Positions 17,294 to 27,300 of a stretch of DNA of 64,000 nucleotides are shown one piece after another. The notes under the pieces are model-generated. The model saw nothing but the letters and a program-made list of their open reading frames with translations, made no database searches and was not told the DNA's origin. The stretch spans positions 27,395-91,394 of the forward strand of contig NZ_ATUJ01000014.1 of assembly GCF_000420145.1 (NCBI RefSeq). Reading direction: 5' to 3'. The translations under genes were made by a program, and so were the position numbers. Each line of letters begins with the position of its first letter. Position 1 is the first letter of the stretch. This DNA comes from Paracoccus zeaxanthinifaciens ATCC 21588. GTDB taxonomy: Bacteria; Pseudomonadota; Alphaproteobacteria; Rhodobacterales; Rhodobacteraceae.

Positions 17294-18535
17294 ATGCACA
17301 TGAAATCCGTTCTGGCGGCCTCGACCGCCGTGATGCTGGCCGCACCGGCCATGGCCGAACCGCAGGCCGAGGTTCTGCACTGGTGGACTTCGGGCGGCGA
17401 GGCGAAATCCGTCGCCGTCCTGCAGGAACAGTTCGGCGCCGAGGGCGGCACCTGGACCGACATGCCCGTCGCGGGCGGCGGCGGCGATGCCGCGATGACC
17501 GCGCTGCGCGCCCGCGTGCTGGCCGGCAACGCGCCGACCGCCGTGCAGCTGAAAGGCCCCGCCATCCAGGAATGGTACGAGGAGACCGGCCTTGCCGATA
17601 TCGGCGCCGTCGCCGAGGAGAACGGCTGGGCCGACGTCCTGCCCGAACAGATCGCCGAGCACATGAAGTGCGAGGGCGAATGGTGCGCCGCACCCGTGAA
17701 CGTGCACCGCGTCAACTGGATCTGGGGCAACAAGCAGATCCTCGACGAGCACGGCATCGAGATGCCGACCACCTGGGACGAATTCAACGCCGCAGCCGAG
17801 AAGCTGCAGGCGGCGGGCGTGACGCCGCTGGCCCATGGCGGCCAGTCCTGGCAGGACGCGACCGTCTTCGAGGCGGTCGTGCTGGGTCTTGGCGGCCCCG
17901 AGTTCTTCCAGCAGGCGCTGGTCGATCTGGACCCCGAGGCGCTGACCTCGGACACGATGAAGCAGGCCTTCGACGAGATGCGGACCATCCGCGGCTATGT
18001 CGATGACAACTTCTCGGGCCGCGACTGGAACCTGGCCACCGCCATGGTCATGAACGGCGAGGCCGCCTTCCAGATCATGGGCGACTGGGCCAAGGGCGAA
18101 TTCCTGGCCGCCGGCAAGGAGCCGGGCACCGATTTCGTCTGCGCCCCCACCCCGGGCGAGGGCTTCCTGTACAATGTCGACAGCTTCGCCTTCTTCGAGG
18201 TCGACGGCCAGGACAAGCAGGACGGCCAGGCACTGCTGGCCAAGCTAATCATGGGCCCCGACTTCCAGAAGACGTTCAACCTGAACAAGGGCTCGATCCC
18301 GGCACGCACCGACGTGGCCCTGGACGAGTTCGACGATTGCGCCATGCAGTCGAACAAGGACATGAACGAGGATGCGGCCGACGGTTCGCTGCTGCCCAGC
18401 TATGCCCATGGCATGGCCCTGCGCGGCGCACCCGCAGGCGCGATCACCGATGTCGTGACCGCGCATTTCAACAGCGACATGTCGTCGGAAGACGCGGTCC
18501 AGCAACTGGCCGACGCCGTCGCGAACGCGATGTGA
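17294..18535 (+). CDS. Sugar ABC transporter, periplasmic binding protein (glucose type)
   Basis: A 413-aa SBP_bac_1-type protein with a signal peptide ending in APAMA (about residue 22 from the first Met). The mature start EVLHWWTSGGEAKSV, the QLKGPAIQEWYEETG segment and the GDWAKGEF motif resemble the glucose/mannose binding proteins of the GtsA type. GGGAGG lies 4 bases before ATG 17294 and 10 bases before a second ATG at 17300; either may be used. First gene of an operon with two permeases, an ATPase and glucokinase. A hairpin with a T-run after the stop probably lets this subunit be made in excess. Confidence 0.85.
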   Translation: MHMKSVLAASTAVMLAAPAMAEPQAEVLHWWTSGGEAKSVAVLQEQFGAEGGTWTDMPVAGGGGDAAMTALRARVLAGNAPTAVQLKGPAIQEWYEETGLADIGAVAEENGWADVLPEQIAEHMKCEGEWCAAPVNVHRVNWIWGNKQILDEHGIEMPTTWDEFNAAAEKLQAAGVTPLAHGGQSWQDATVFEAVVLGLGGPEFFQQALVDLDPEALTSDTMKQAFDEMRTIRGYVDDNFSGRDWNLATAMVMNGEAAFQIMGDWAKGEFLAAGKEPGTDFVCAPTPGEGFLYNVDSFAFFEVDGQDKQDGQALLAKLIMGPDFQKTFNLNKGSIPARTDVALDEFDDCAMQSNKDMNEDAADGSLLPSYAHGMALRGAPAGAITDVVTAHFNSDMSSEDAVQQLADAVANAM

Positions 18536-18549
18536 TCGAAGGCTGAACG

Positions 18550-18587
18550 CCCCGCGCCCCGACTTGCGGTCAGGGCGCGGGGTTTTT
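18550..18587 (+). terminator. Intra-operon hairpin with T-run after the binding protein gene
   Basis: A 10-bp stem (CCCCGCGCCC with GGGCGCGGGG at 18573-18582) is followed by five T and then CTTT. It has the form of a rho-independent terminator but stands 20 bases before the first permease gene, so it is likely a partial terminator or RNA-stabilising hairpin that raises binding protein expression over the membrane subunits. Confidence 0.7.
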
Positions 18588-18606
18588 CTTTGAAGGGTTA
18601 TCCGGA

Positions 18607-19479
18607 ATGGAATGGCTTGAACGCAACGTGCCCAAGCTTGTCTTGGCGCCGTCCTTCGTGGCGATCCTGATCTTCGTCTACGGCTTCATCGCCTGGACCG
18701 CTTGGATCAGCCTGACGAAATCGCGCCTGATGCCGAAATACGAGATCGACGGCTTCGGGCAATTCGAACGCCTGTTCGCGGCCCCGCGCTGGGACGTGGC
18801 GATGAACAACCTGTTCATCTTCGGCGGCCTGTTCATCGTGATCTCGATGGTGATCGGCCTGCTGCTGGCGATCTTCCTGGACCAGAAGATCCGGGCCGAG
18901 GGCGTCCTGCGCACGGTCTATCTGTACCCGATGGCGCTGTCGCTGATCGTGACGGGCACCGCGTGGAAATGGATCCTGAACCCCGGTCTGGGCATCCAGG
19001 AGACCGTCCGCGGCTGGGGCTTCGAGAGCTTCACCTTCGACTGGCTGATCAAGCCCGAGATGGCGATCTATACCGTCGTGCTGGCCGCCGTGTGGCAGGC
19101 ATCGGGCTTCGTGATGGCGCTGTTCCTTGCGGGCCTGCGGTCCGTCGATACCGAGATCATCCGCGCAGCCCAGGTGGACGGCATCCCGAACCACCGCATC
19201 TATTCCGCGATCATCATTCCGACGATGGCGCCGATCTTCCTGTCGGCCTTCATCGTGCTGGCGCATCTTGCGATCAAGGCCTTCGACCTTGTCATCGCGC
19301 TGACCAATGGCGGCCCCGGCTACTCGACCGATCTGCCCGCGACCTACATGTACGCGATGGCGTTCTCGCGCGGGGATCTGGGCCAGGCGGCGTCCAGCGC
19401 CATGGTCATGATGGGCGTCATCTTCGCGATCGTCGTTCCCTATCTCTACAGTGAATTGAGGCCGCGCCGTGACCACTAA
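18607..19479 (+). CDS. Sugar ABC transporter, permease 1 (MalF type)
   Basis: A 290-aa membrane protein with six predicted helices, the first at about 10-32. The EAA loop is present as E-I-I-R-A-A-Q-V-D-G-I-P near residue 183. YLYPMALSLIVTGTAWKW near residue 104 is characteristic of the sugar permeases of the glucose GtsB type. Its last 11 bases overlap the second permease gene, so the two form a heterodimeric channel. Confidence 0.88.
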   Translation: MEWLERNVPKLVLAPSFVAILIFVYGFIAWTAWISLTKSRLMPKYEIDGFGQFERLFAAPRWDVAMNNLFIFGGLFIVISMVIGLLLAIFLDQKIRAEGVLRTVYLYPMALSLIVTGTAWKWILNPGLGIQETVRGWGFESFTFDWLIKPEMAIYTVVLAAVWQASGFVMALFLAGLRSVDTEIIRAAQVDGIPNHRIYSAIIIPTMAPIFLSAFIVLAHLAIKAFDLVIALTNGGPGYSTDLPATYMYAMAFSRGDLGQAASSAMVMMGVIFAIVVPYLYSELRPRRDH

Positions 19480-20323
19480 CACCCTGCTTCGCTGGGGCCT
19501 CTATGCGGTCCTGATCCTGTTCGCGGCCTTCTACCTGATGCCGCTGTTCGTGATGCTGACGACCTCGCTGAAGTCGCTGGAGGAGATCCGCACAGGCGGC
19601 CTTCTGTCCCTGCCGCGAGAGATCACCTTCGCCCCCTGGGCCGAGGCCTGGTCCACCGCCTGTGCCGGCACCCAGTGCGAGGGGCTGCGCCCGTTCTTCT
19701 GGAACAGCGTGCTGATGGCCGTGCCTGCGGTCGCCATTTCCACGGTGGTGGGGGCGCTGAACGGATATGTCTTCGCGCAATGGCAGTTCCGCGGCGCGAA
19801 CCTGTTCTTCGCGGCGATCCTGTTCGGCTGCTTCATCCCCTTCCAGGTCGTGCTGCTGCCGATGGCGCAGGCGCTCGGCTTTCTGGGGCTGGCGGGCAGC
19901 ATTCCGGGGCTGATCTTCGTGCACGTGATCTACGGGATCGGCTTCACCACGCTGTTCTTCCGCAACTACTATGTCACCATTCCGCAGGAACTGGTGCGGG
20001 CGGCCAAGGTCGACGGGGCGGGCTTCTTCCGCATCTTCTTCGCGATCTTCCTGCCGATCTCGCTGCCGATCATCACCGTCTCGGTCATCTGGCAGTTCAC
20101 CCAGATATGGAACGACTTCCTGTTCGGGGTCAGCTTCAGCGGTCCGGGCAGCCAGCCCGTCACCGTCGCGCTGAACAACATCGTCAATTCGACCACCGGC
20201 GTCAAAGCCTACAACGTGGACATGGCCGCCGCGATCATCGCCGCCCTGCCCACGCTTCTGGTTTACGTCGTCGCTGGCAAATACTTCATCCGCGGCCTGA
20301 CCGCCGGCTCCGTGAAAGGGTGA
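19469..20323 (+). CDS. Sugar ABC transporter, permease 2 (MalG type)
   Basis: A 284-aa permease with six helices and the EAA loop ELVRAAKVDGAGFFRIFFAI near residue 174. The YLMPLFVMLTTSLKS segment near the N-terminus and NDFLFGVSF near residue 214 fit the MalG/GtsC branch. The gene starts at GTG inside the end of the previous permease gene. The ATPase gene follows after 4 bases. Confidence 0.88.
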   Translation: MTTNTLLRWGLYAVLILFAAFYLMPLFVMLTTSLKSLEEIRTGGLLSLPREITFAPWAEAWSTACAGTQCEGLRPFFWNSVLMAVPAVAISTVVGALNGYVFAQWQFRGANLFFAAILFGCFIPFQVVLLPMAQALGFLGLAGSIPGLIFVHVIYGIGFTTLFFRNYYVTIPQELVRAAKVDGAGFFRIFFAIFLPISLPIITVSVIWQFTQIWNDFLFGVSFSGPGSQPVTVALNNIVNSTTGVKAYNVDMAAAIIAALPTLLVYVVAGKYFIRGLTAGSVKG

Positions 20324-20327
20324 TCCC

Positions 20328-21434
20328 ATGCCGATCCTCGAAATCGACCACCTGCAGAAATCCTATGGCGAGACGCAGATCCTGCACGACATCAACATCA
20401 GCATCGAGGAAGGCGACTTCCTGGTGCTGGTGGGCCCGTCGGGCTGCGGCAAGTCCACGCTGCTGAACTGCATCGCGGGCCTCGAACCCATCACCGGGGG
20501 CGACATCAGCATCGCAGGGCGCAACGTGACGGGCGTGTCGCCCAAGGACCGCGACATCGCGATGGTGTTCCAGTCCTATGCGCTGTACCCGACCATGTCG
20601 GTCGCCAAGAACATCACCTTCGGGATGAAGGTGCGCGGCGTCGACAAGGCCACGCAGGACGCCAAGCTGAAGCAGGTCGCGGCCCAGCTGCAGATCGAAC
20701 AGCTGCTGAACCGCAAGCCGGGCCAGCTGTCGGGCGGCCAGCGCCAGCGCGTCGCGATGGGTCGGGCGCTGGTGCGCGATCCGCGGCTGTTCCTGTTCGA
20801 CGAACCGCTGTCGAATCTGGACGCGAAGCTGCGCGTGTCCATGCGGACCGAGATCAAGAAGCTGCACCAGGACCTGAACGCGTCCATCGTCTATGTCACC
20901 CATGACCAGATCGAGGCGATGACGCTGGCCACCAAGATCGTCGTCATGAAGGGCGGCGTGATCCAGCAGATCGGCACGCCCGCGGAAATCTACAACCGCC
21001 CGGCCAACATGTTCGTGGCCGATTTCATGGGCAGCCCGGCGATGAACCTGATCCCGGCCCGCGCGCGCGCCGATGCGGGCGCCACCCGGATCGAGATCGA
21101 CCGCCCCGGCGCCGCGCCCCTGGTCATCACCGATCCGGTGGCCCGCGACCTGCCCGCCGACATCGTCCTGGGCGTCCGCCCCGAGGATATCCACGAGGCG
21201 ACCGAGGGCGCGCATCTGCCGGGCAATGCCCGCCGTGCGGATGGCGACGTGCTGATCGACATCGTCGAACCCGCGGGGGCGGACACCTTCGCGGTCACCC
21301 AGCTGGGCGGCAAGCCGGTGACGGCGCGTCTTCGGGCAGAAAGCCCGGTTCAGGCGCGTCAGCCGTTTCCGCTGGCATTCGACCTCTCGAAAGTGTCCTA
21401 CTTCTCGCCTAAGGATGGCCAGAGGCTGAACTGA
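20328..21434 (+). CDS. Sugar ABC transporter ATPase (MalK/UgpC/GtsD type)
   Basis: A 368-aa ATPase: Walker A GPSGCGKST near residue 37, Q-loop MVFQSYALYP, signature LSGGQRQRV, Walker B LFLFDEPLSNLD, switch VTHDQ. A C-terminal TOBE/OB regulatory region (about 240-368), with the GVRPEDI motif, is typical of the MalK group, which can be shared or inhibited by regulators such as EIIA. It energises uptake through the two permeases. A 13-base gap separates it from glucokinase. Confidence 0.9.
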   Translation: MPILEIDHLQKSYGETQILHDINISIEEGDFLVLVGPSGCGKSTLLNCIAGLEPITGGDISIAGRNVTGVSPKDRDIAMVFQSYALYPTMSVAKNITFGMKVRGVDKATQDAKLKQVAAQLQIEQLLNRKPGQLSGGQRQRVAMGRALVRDPRLFLFDEPLSNLDAKLRVSMRTEIKKLHQDLNASIVYVTHDQIEAMTLATKIVVMKGGVIQQIGTPAEIYNRPANMFVADFMGSPAMNLIPARARADAGATRIEIDRPGAAPLVITDPVARDLPADIVLGVRPEDIHEATEGAHLPGNARRADGDVLIDIVEPAGADTFAVTQLGGKPVTARLRAESPVQARQPFPLAFDLSKVSYFSPKDGQRLN

Positions 21435-21447
21435 GCGGGGTAGACGG

Positions 21448-22374
21448 ATGGCGATGCTTCTTGGCGATGTGGGGGGGACCAACGCGCGGCTTGCGATCGC
21501 GCGGAACGGTCTGATCGATGCGGCGACGGTCACGCGCTTTCGCGGGGACGACTTCGCCAGCTTCGACGACGTGGTGCGCCAGTTCATGGCGGAACAGCAC
21601 CAGCCCAACATCTCGGCCATGTGCATCGCCGTCGCGGGCCCGGTCAGCGGCGGACGCGCGCGGCTGACCAACCGCGACTGGTCCTTCGACGAGAACGAGC
21701 TGGCGCGCCTGACCGATGCGGATCATGTGCGCCTGATCAACGACCTCACCGCGCTCGGCTATGCCACGCCCGCCCTGCGGGGCAGCGGCATCGCCGTCCT
21801 GCGCGAGGCACCCGAGGATCGCGCCCGCAACGGGCAGGGCCTTGTCGTGGGCCTGGGCACCGGCTTCAACGTCTGCGCCGTGCGGGTCCTGCCCGGCGGC
21901 GCGATCACCGCGCTGGAGGCCGAGGAGGGGCACACCCACCTTCCCGCCAACATCATGGCCCGGCTGGTCGAACGCGTGGGTCCCGAGGCCGCCGCTGGCT
22001 TCTTCTCGACCGAGGAGACCTTCGCGGGTCGCGGCCTGTCGCGCCTGCACGCCGCGATGACCGGCACCGAGCCGGTGCGCAGCGAAGAGGTCGCCCGCGC
22101 CGCCGAGGCCGGCGATGCCGCCGCGATCGAGACCTACGAGTTCTTCACCGAGCTGGTCGGCCTTCTGTGCCGCGAACTGTCCCTGCGGTTCATGCCGCTG
22201 GAGGGGCTGTTTCTTGCGGGCAGCGTCGGGCGCAGCATCGCGGACCGGATGGACCGCTTCACCCCGGCCTTCCTGTCGCAGGCGCATATGGGCCACATTC
22301 CGGCCAACACGCCGGTCAACCTGATCCTGGACGACATGGCCGCGCTTCACGGCTGCCTTGCCGCACTGGGCTGA
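21448..22374 (+). CDS. glk: Glucokinase
   Basis: A 308-aa ROK-independent bacterial glucokinase. The phosphate-binding GDVGGTNARLA loop is at residues 6-16, followed by LINDLTALGYA with the catalytic Asp near residue 100, GLGTGFNVC and the sugar-contacting EEGHTHLP near residue 152. It phosphorylates glucose to glucose-6-phosphate as it enters. Its place as the last gene of the ABC transporter operon is the best evidence that the importer carries glucose. Confidence 0.9.
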   Translation: MAMLLGDVGGTNARLAIARNGLIDAATVTRFRGDDFASFDDVVRQFMAEQHQPNISAMCIAVAGPVSGGRARLTNRDWSFDENELARLTDADHVRLINDLTALGYATPALRGSGIAVLREAPEDRARNGQGLVVGLGTGFNVCAVRVLPGGAITALEAEEGHTHLPANIMARLVERVGPEAAAGFFSTEETFAGRGLSRLHAAMTGTEPVRSEEVARAAEAGDAAAIETYEFFTELVGLLCRELSLRFMPLEGLFLAGSVGRSIADRMDRFTPAFLSQAHMGHIPANTPVNLILDDMAALHGCLAALG

Positions 22375-22382
22375 ACCCTGCC

Positions 22383-22400
22383 GCGAACCGTTCGGTTCGC
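22383..22400 (+). terminator. Hairpin after glucokinase
   Basis: GCGAACCG and its complement CGGTTCGC are separated by TT, 8 bases after the glk stop. It can fold as a stem-loop and probably ends the sugar operon; as a short perfect palindrome it could instead be an operator for tamA. Confidence 0.5.
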
Positions 22401-22473
22401 AACAATTGCTGGACCCCGAGGCCCCAAGCTGGTTTGATCGGCGCAAGCCAGAATACGAGCAGGGGCAGGTTCG

Positions 22474-24330
22474 ATGCGCGCATATGTGACGGCGATGCTG
22501 GTCGCCACCACGGCCATTTCGGGCGGGGGGATCGCTTGGGCGCAGTCCTCCTCACCGTTTTCGGGATTGTTCTCGCGGGACGACCCGACCGAGGGGCCGG
22601 TCGATCTGGACATCACGGTCGAGGGCGGCAACGACACGCTGGCCACGCGCATCCGGCAGACCTCGCTGATCGCGGGCGCCCTGTCCGAGGATCGCACCAC
22701 CGGCCAGGACGTGCTGGCGGCGGCGCGGGGCGATTACGCGCGCATCCTGGGCGTGCTCTATGACAACGGCTTCTACGACGCCGAGGTCAGCATCACGCTG
22801 GACGGGCAGGAGGCCGCCGAGGTCGCCCTGCTGGACGCGCCCGATGCCGTCAGCCGCGCCCATGTGGTCGTGACCCCCGGCCCGGAATTCACCTTCGCCC
22901 GCGCCGACCTTGCCCCCGTCGCCCCCGAATCCGAGATCCCGCCCGAATTCGCCGTGGGCGAGACCGCGGGCACCGGCGTCATGCGCCGCGCCGCACTGGC
23001 CGGGGTCGAGGGCTGGCGCAATTACGGCCATGCCAAGGCCGATGTCGCGTCCCAGTCCATCACCGCCAATCACGACGCGCGTCAGGTCGATACCCGGATC
23101 GGGCTGGACCCCGGCCCCGTCGTGTCCTTCGGTCGCCTGAACGTCAGCGGCAACCGCCGCCTGTCCGAACGCCGCCTGCGCAAGATCGCGGGCTTCCCCG
23201 AGGGAGAGCGCTTCGACCCCGAGGAGCTGTCCGACGTCCGCAAGCGCCTGCGCCGCTCGGGGGTCTTCTCGGCCATCACGCTGGAGGAATCCGAGGCGCT
23301 GAATGCCGATGACAGCATGGATGTGGACCTGACCGTGATCGAACAGAAGACCCGCCGCCTGGGCGCGGGCTTCGAGGTGTCGAACACCGACGGCATCCTC
23401 GTCTCGGGCTACTGGATGCATCGCAACCTGTTCGGCGGAGGAGAGCGCCTGCGCATCGACGCCGAGGTGAAGGATATCGGGTCCGACAGCAGCGGCCGCG
23501 ACGACAGCTACAGCATCCGCATCGACCGTCCCGCCACGCTGACGCCCGACACGACCGGCTTCATCGAGTTCGAGGCCGACCAGATCCGCGAAGAAGATTA
23601 CGACGAGGATGTCGCGACGCTCGGCTTCGGGTTCAACCACATCTTCAGCGACGAGCTGACCGCCGACATCGCGCTGCAATACCAGTTCTCGCGCGCCTAT
23701 GACGACGACCTGGAACGCGACTTCAAGGTGCTGGCCCTGCCCGCCGGCGTCACCTGGGACAAGCGCGACGACCAGAACAACGCCAAGAACGGCTTCTGGC
23801 TGCAGGGCGACGCCACGCCCTTCTACGGGTTCGAGGATACCGACAGCGGCCTGCGCGCCCTGGGCGAGGGGCGGGCCTATTACAGCTTCGGCGACGACCG
23901 CTTCACGCTGGCGGGTCGCGCGCGCCTCGGCTCGATCCTGGGGGCCAAGATCGAGAACACGCCGCGCAACTACCTGTTCTTCTCGGGCGGGGGGGGCACC
24001 GTGCGCGGGCATCCCTACGAATCCCTGGGCGTCGAGGTGATCGAGGGCAGCGACGGCGCGATCAAGACCGGCGGCATGTCCACCGCGACCGCCACCGCCG
24101 AGTTCCGCTTCCAGGTCCGCGAGAAGATCGGGCTGGTGGCCTTTGCCGATTACGGGCGCGTCTGGTCCGAGGGGGCCTTCGACGGCGCGTCGGGCGAACA
24201 TGTCGGTGCCGGGGTCGGCGTGCGCTACGACACGCCGGTCGGGCCGCTGCGCTTCGACGTGGCGGGACCGGTCAGCGGCGATACCGCCAATGGCGTTCAA
24301 CTCTATCTCGGGCTGGGGCAGGCATTCTGA
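22474..24330 (+). CDS. tamA: TamA-type outer membrane assembly protein (BamA superfamily)
   Basis: A 618-aa outer membrane protein. The signal peptide ends in GIAWA (about residue 23). POTRA-like modules fill about residues 40-290, including GRLNVSGNRRLSERRLRKI at the third one. A 16-strand beta barrel follows, with the SGGGGTVRGHPYESLG loop (the lid-locking RGY/RGF-type motif seen here as VRGHPYES) near residue 511, and the chain ends in Phe (LGLGQAF), the usual beta-signal. AGGGGCAGG precedes the start. TamA and TamB assemble some autotransporters and help lipid transport. Stop and tamB start overlap as TGATG. Confidence 0.88.
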   Translation: MRAYVTAMLVATTAISGGGIAWAQSSSPFSGLFSRDDPTEGPVDLDITVEGGNDTLATRIRQTSLIAGALSEDRTTGQDVLAAARGDYARILGVLYDNGFYDAEVSITLDGQEAAEVALLDAPDAVSRAHVVVTPGPEFTFARADLAPVAPESEIPPEFAVGETAGTGVMRRAALAGVEGWRNYGHAKADVASQSITANHDARQVDTRIGLDPGPVVSFGRLNVSGNRRLSERRLRKIAGFPEGERFDPEELSDVRKRLRRSGVFSAITLEESEALNADDSMDVDLTVIEQKTRRLGAGFEVSNTDGILVSGYWMHRNLFGGGERLRIDAEVKDIGSDSSGRDDSYSIRIDRPATLTPDTTGFIEFEADQIREEDYDEDVATLGFGFNHIFSDELTADIALQYQFSRAYDDDLERDFKVLALPAGVTWDKRDDQNNAKNGFWLQGDATPFYGFEDTDSGLRALGEGRAYYSFGDDRFTLAGRARLGSILGAKIENTPRNYLFFSGGGGTVRGHPYESLGVEVIEGSDGAIKTGGMSTATATAEFRFQVREKIGLVAFADYGRVWSEGAFDGASGEHVGAGVGVRYDTPVGPLRFDVAGPVSGDTANGVQLYLGLGQAF

Positions 24331-27300
24331 TGCGCAGGTTCCTCATCATCACCGCCGTCACCATGCTGCCGCTGGCCGTGCTGGCGCAGGACATCGCCGA
24401 GATCGCGGCATCGGAATCCGACGACAAGGGCTTCCTGACGCGGCTTCTGGAAAAGAACCTGTCGGGCGAGGGTCGGCAGATCACCATCATCGGCTTCGAG
24501 GGCGCGCTGTCCTCGCGCGCGACCTTCGACGAGATCCGCATCGCCGACGAGGACGGCGCCTGGCTGACGCTGAAGGACGGCGCGATCCAGTGGAACCGCT
24601 CGGCCCTGCTGCGCCGCCGCGTCGAGATCGCCGAGCTGTCGGCATCCGAGATCGACCTGCCCCGCCTGCCCGGCGGCGAGAAGGACGAGGTGCAGGCCGA
24701 GGCCACGCCCTTCGCCCTGCCCGAGCTGCCCGTCTCGCTGAACATCGAGGAGATCCGCGCCGATCGCGTCCGCCTGGGCGAGCCGGTGATGGGGGTCGCG
24801 GCCTCGTTGAAGGTGGCGGGCAATCTGGGCCTTGCCGGGGGCGAGGGCGATGCCGACCTGACCATCGACCGCCTGGACGGCCCGCGCGGCCAGTTCGTGC
24901 TGGATGCGGGATACTCGAACGAGACCGAGGTGCTGCGCCTGAACCTGGGCCTGGACGAGGCCGAGGACGGGATCCTGGCGAACCTCGTGGGCATCCACGA
25001 CCGCCCTGCCCTTGCCGCGCAGATCAGCGGCGAAGGCGCGCTGAGCGATTTCGCCGCCGACATCCGCCTGTCCAGCGATGGCCAGCCCCGCATCACCGGT
25101 CGCGTCAGCGCCGCCGGCACGACCGATGACACTGGCGCCACGGGCACCGGCTTCGACATGTGGATCGGCGGCGACATCGCGGCGCTGCTGCCGCCCGACG
25201 ACCGCGCCTTCTTCGGGCGGGACACGCAGCTGGTCGCGCAGGGTTTCCGGGCCGATACGGGCCGCCTGTCGATCCCGGAACTGGACCTGCGCACCAGCGC
25301 GCTGCACGTCGAAGGCCAGCTTGCGACGAACGACCAGTCCGCGCCGGAACGCGCGCTGCTGACCGTCACCCTCGGCAAGGATGCCGGCGCGGCCGAACTG
25401 CCCGTGGCCCTGCCCATGGCGGGCGAGAACGCGACCGTGGAATCGGGCCGGCTGCTCCTGGATTACGATGCCGCGCAGGGCGAGGGCTGGACGCTGTCCG
25501 GCAATATCGGCCAGCTGGACACGGGCTCGGTCCGCATGGGCGACCTGAACCTGAACGGCGCGGGCGAGGTGCTACTGGATGGCGGCGCCCTGACCGACGT
25601 GACCGGCGCGCTGGAATTCGCCGCCGAGGACATGGGCTTCGTCGATCCCGGCCTGACCGAGGCCATCGGCACCGCCATCACCGGCCGCGCCGATTTCGAC
25701 TTTGCCCCCGGGAATGCGCTGGATATCCGCGACGTGACGCTTGAAGGCGCCGATTTCGGGCTGGACGGCGATTTCCTGGTCGCGGGGCTGGACAGCGGCA
25801 TCACCCTGACCGCCGACGCGACGGCACGCTATGGCGACCTGGCCCGCATCTCGACGCTGGCGGGACGCCCCATGAGCGGGGCTGCCGATGCCAGCCTGCG
25901 CGGGTATTACACCCTGCTGACCGACGGTTTCGACATCCAGGCCAGCATTGCGGGCGACGACATCACGCTGGACCAGCCGCAGCTGGACGGGCTGCTGCGG
26001 GGGCGTTCGACCATCGACCTGGATGCCCGCCGCGACGAGACCGGCACCACGCTGGACGCGCTGGCGATCCGCGCGCAGGGCCTGACGGCGGATGCCTCGG
26101 GGACGATCAGTTCCGATGCCAGCGACGTGACCGCCCGGATCGAGGCCCCCTCGCTGGCGCAGGCGGACGAGACGATGGGCGGTTCGCTGGACGTGACCGC
26201 CCGCATGACCGGCCCCAACGACGCGCGCAAGCTGTTGCTGGACGGGCAGGCCGTCGATCTGCGCGTCGGCATCGAGATGCTGGACAAGCTGATGGCGGGT
26301 CGCACCGACCTGACCGCCGAGGCGGTCCAATCCGACGACAGCTATGTCCTGCAGGGCTTCCAGGTGTCGAACCCGCAATTCGCGGCGGATGCGCAGGGCA
26401 GCTTCGCGCCCGGCGATCTGGACGCGGAAATGGACCTGTCGCTGACCGATCTGGGCCGCCTTCAGGACGGCTGGTCGGGCGGGCTGGACGCGAATGCCAC
26501 CCTGTCCGAGGCTGACGGCACCCGCAGCATCCGCCTGACGGGCACGGGGCAGGACCTGTCGCTCGGGACCGGGCCGGATGCGCTGACGGGCACGACGCGC
26601 CTGCTGGTCGAGGCGACCGAGAAGGACGGCGTGCTGACCATCTCGGACGGGCGGGTCACCAACGACCAGCTGCGCGCGGTCGTGTCGGGCGTGCTGGGCC
26701 AGGGCGTCACCGATCTGGGCGGCGATGTCGAGATCGCCTCGCTTGCGCCGTTTGGCCAGGGCTGGCAGGGCAGCGTCACCGCCAGCGGCACCTTTGCCGA
26801 GGCCGGTGACGGCATCCGCAGGCTGAGCGTGGACGGCACGGGCCGCGACCTGTCCTTCGGGCAGGCGCAGGTCGATGGCGCGCTGGCGGGCGAGACCCGC
26901 CTGCGCGTCGCCGGGACCGAACAGGACGGCGTCTTCAGCATCGAGACCGCGCAGGTGGAAAACCCGCGGCTTCAGGTCGAGGCGGACGGCCGCGTGGGCG
27001 GCGGCGAAACCGATGTCACCGCGGATCTGCGCGCCAGCGACCTGCGATTCCTGGGCGGCGGCTTCGGCGGGTCGGTCAATGCGCAGCTGGGCCTGACCGA
27101 GACCGCCGATGGTCGCAGCATCACCGCGAACGGCACCGCCGACGGGCTGCGCATCGGCCAGGAAAAGGCCGATGCCGTGCTGGCGGGCCAGACGAGCTTC
27201 GACCTTGCGGCATCGCAGGGTGCAGGCGGCGTGACCGTCCAGCGGCTGGACCTGCGCAATCCGCAGGTCAGTCTGGTCGCCAGCGGATCGCCCGCTGCGG

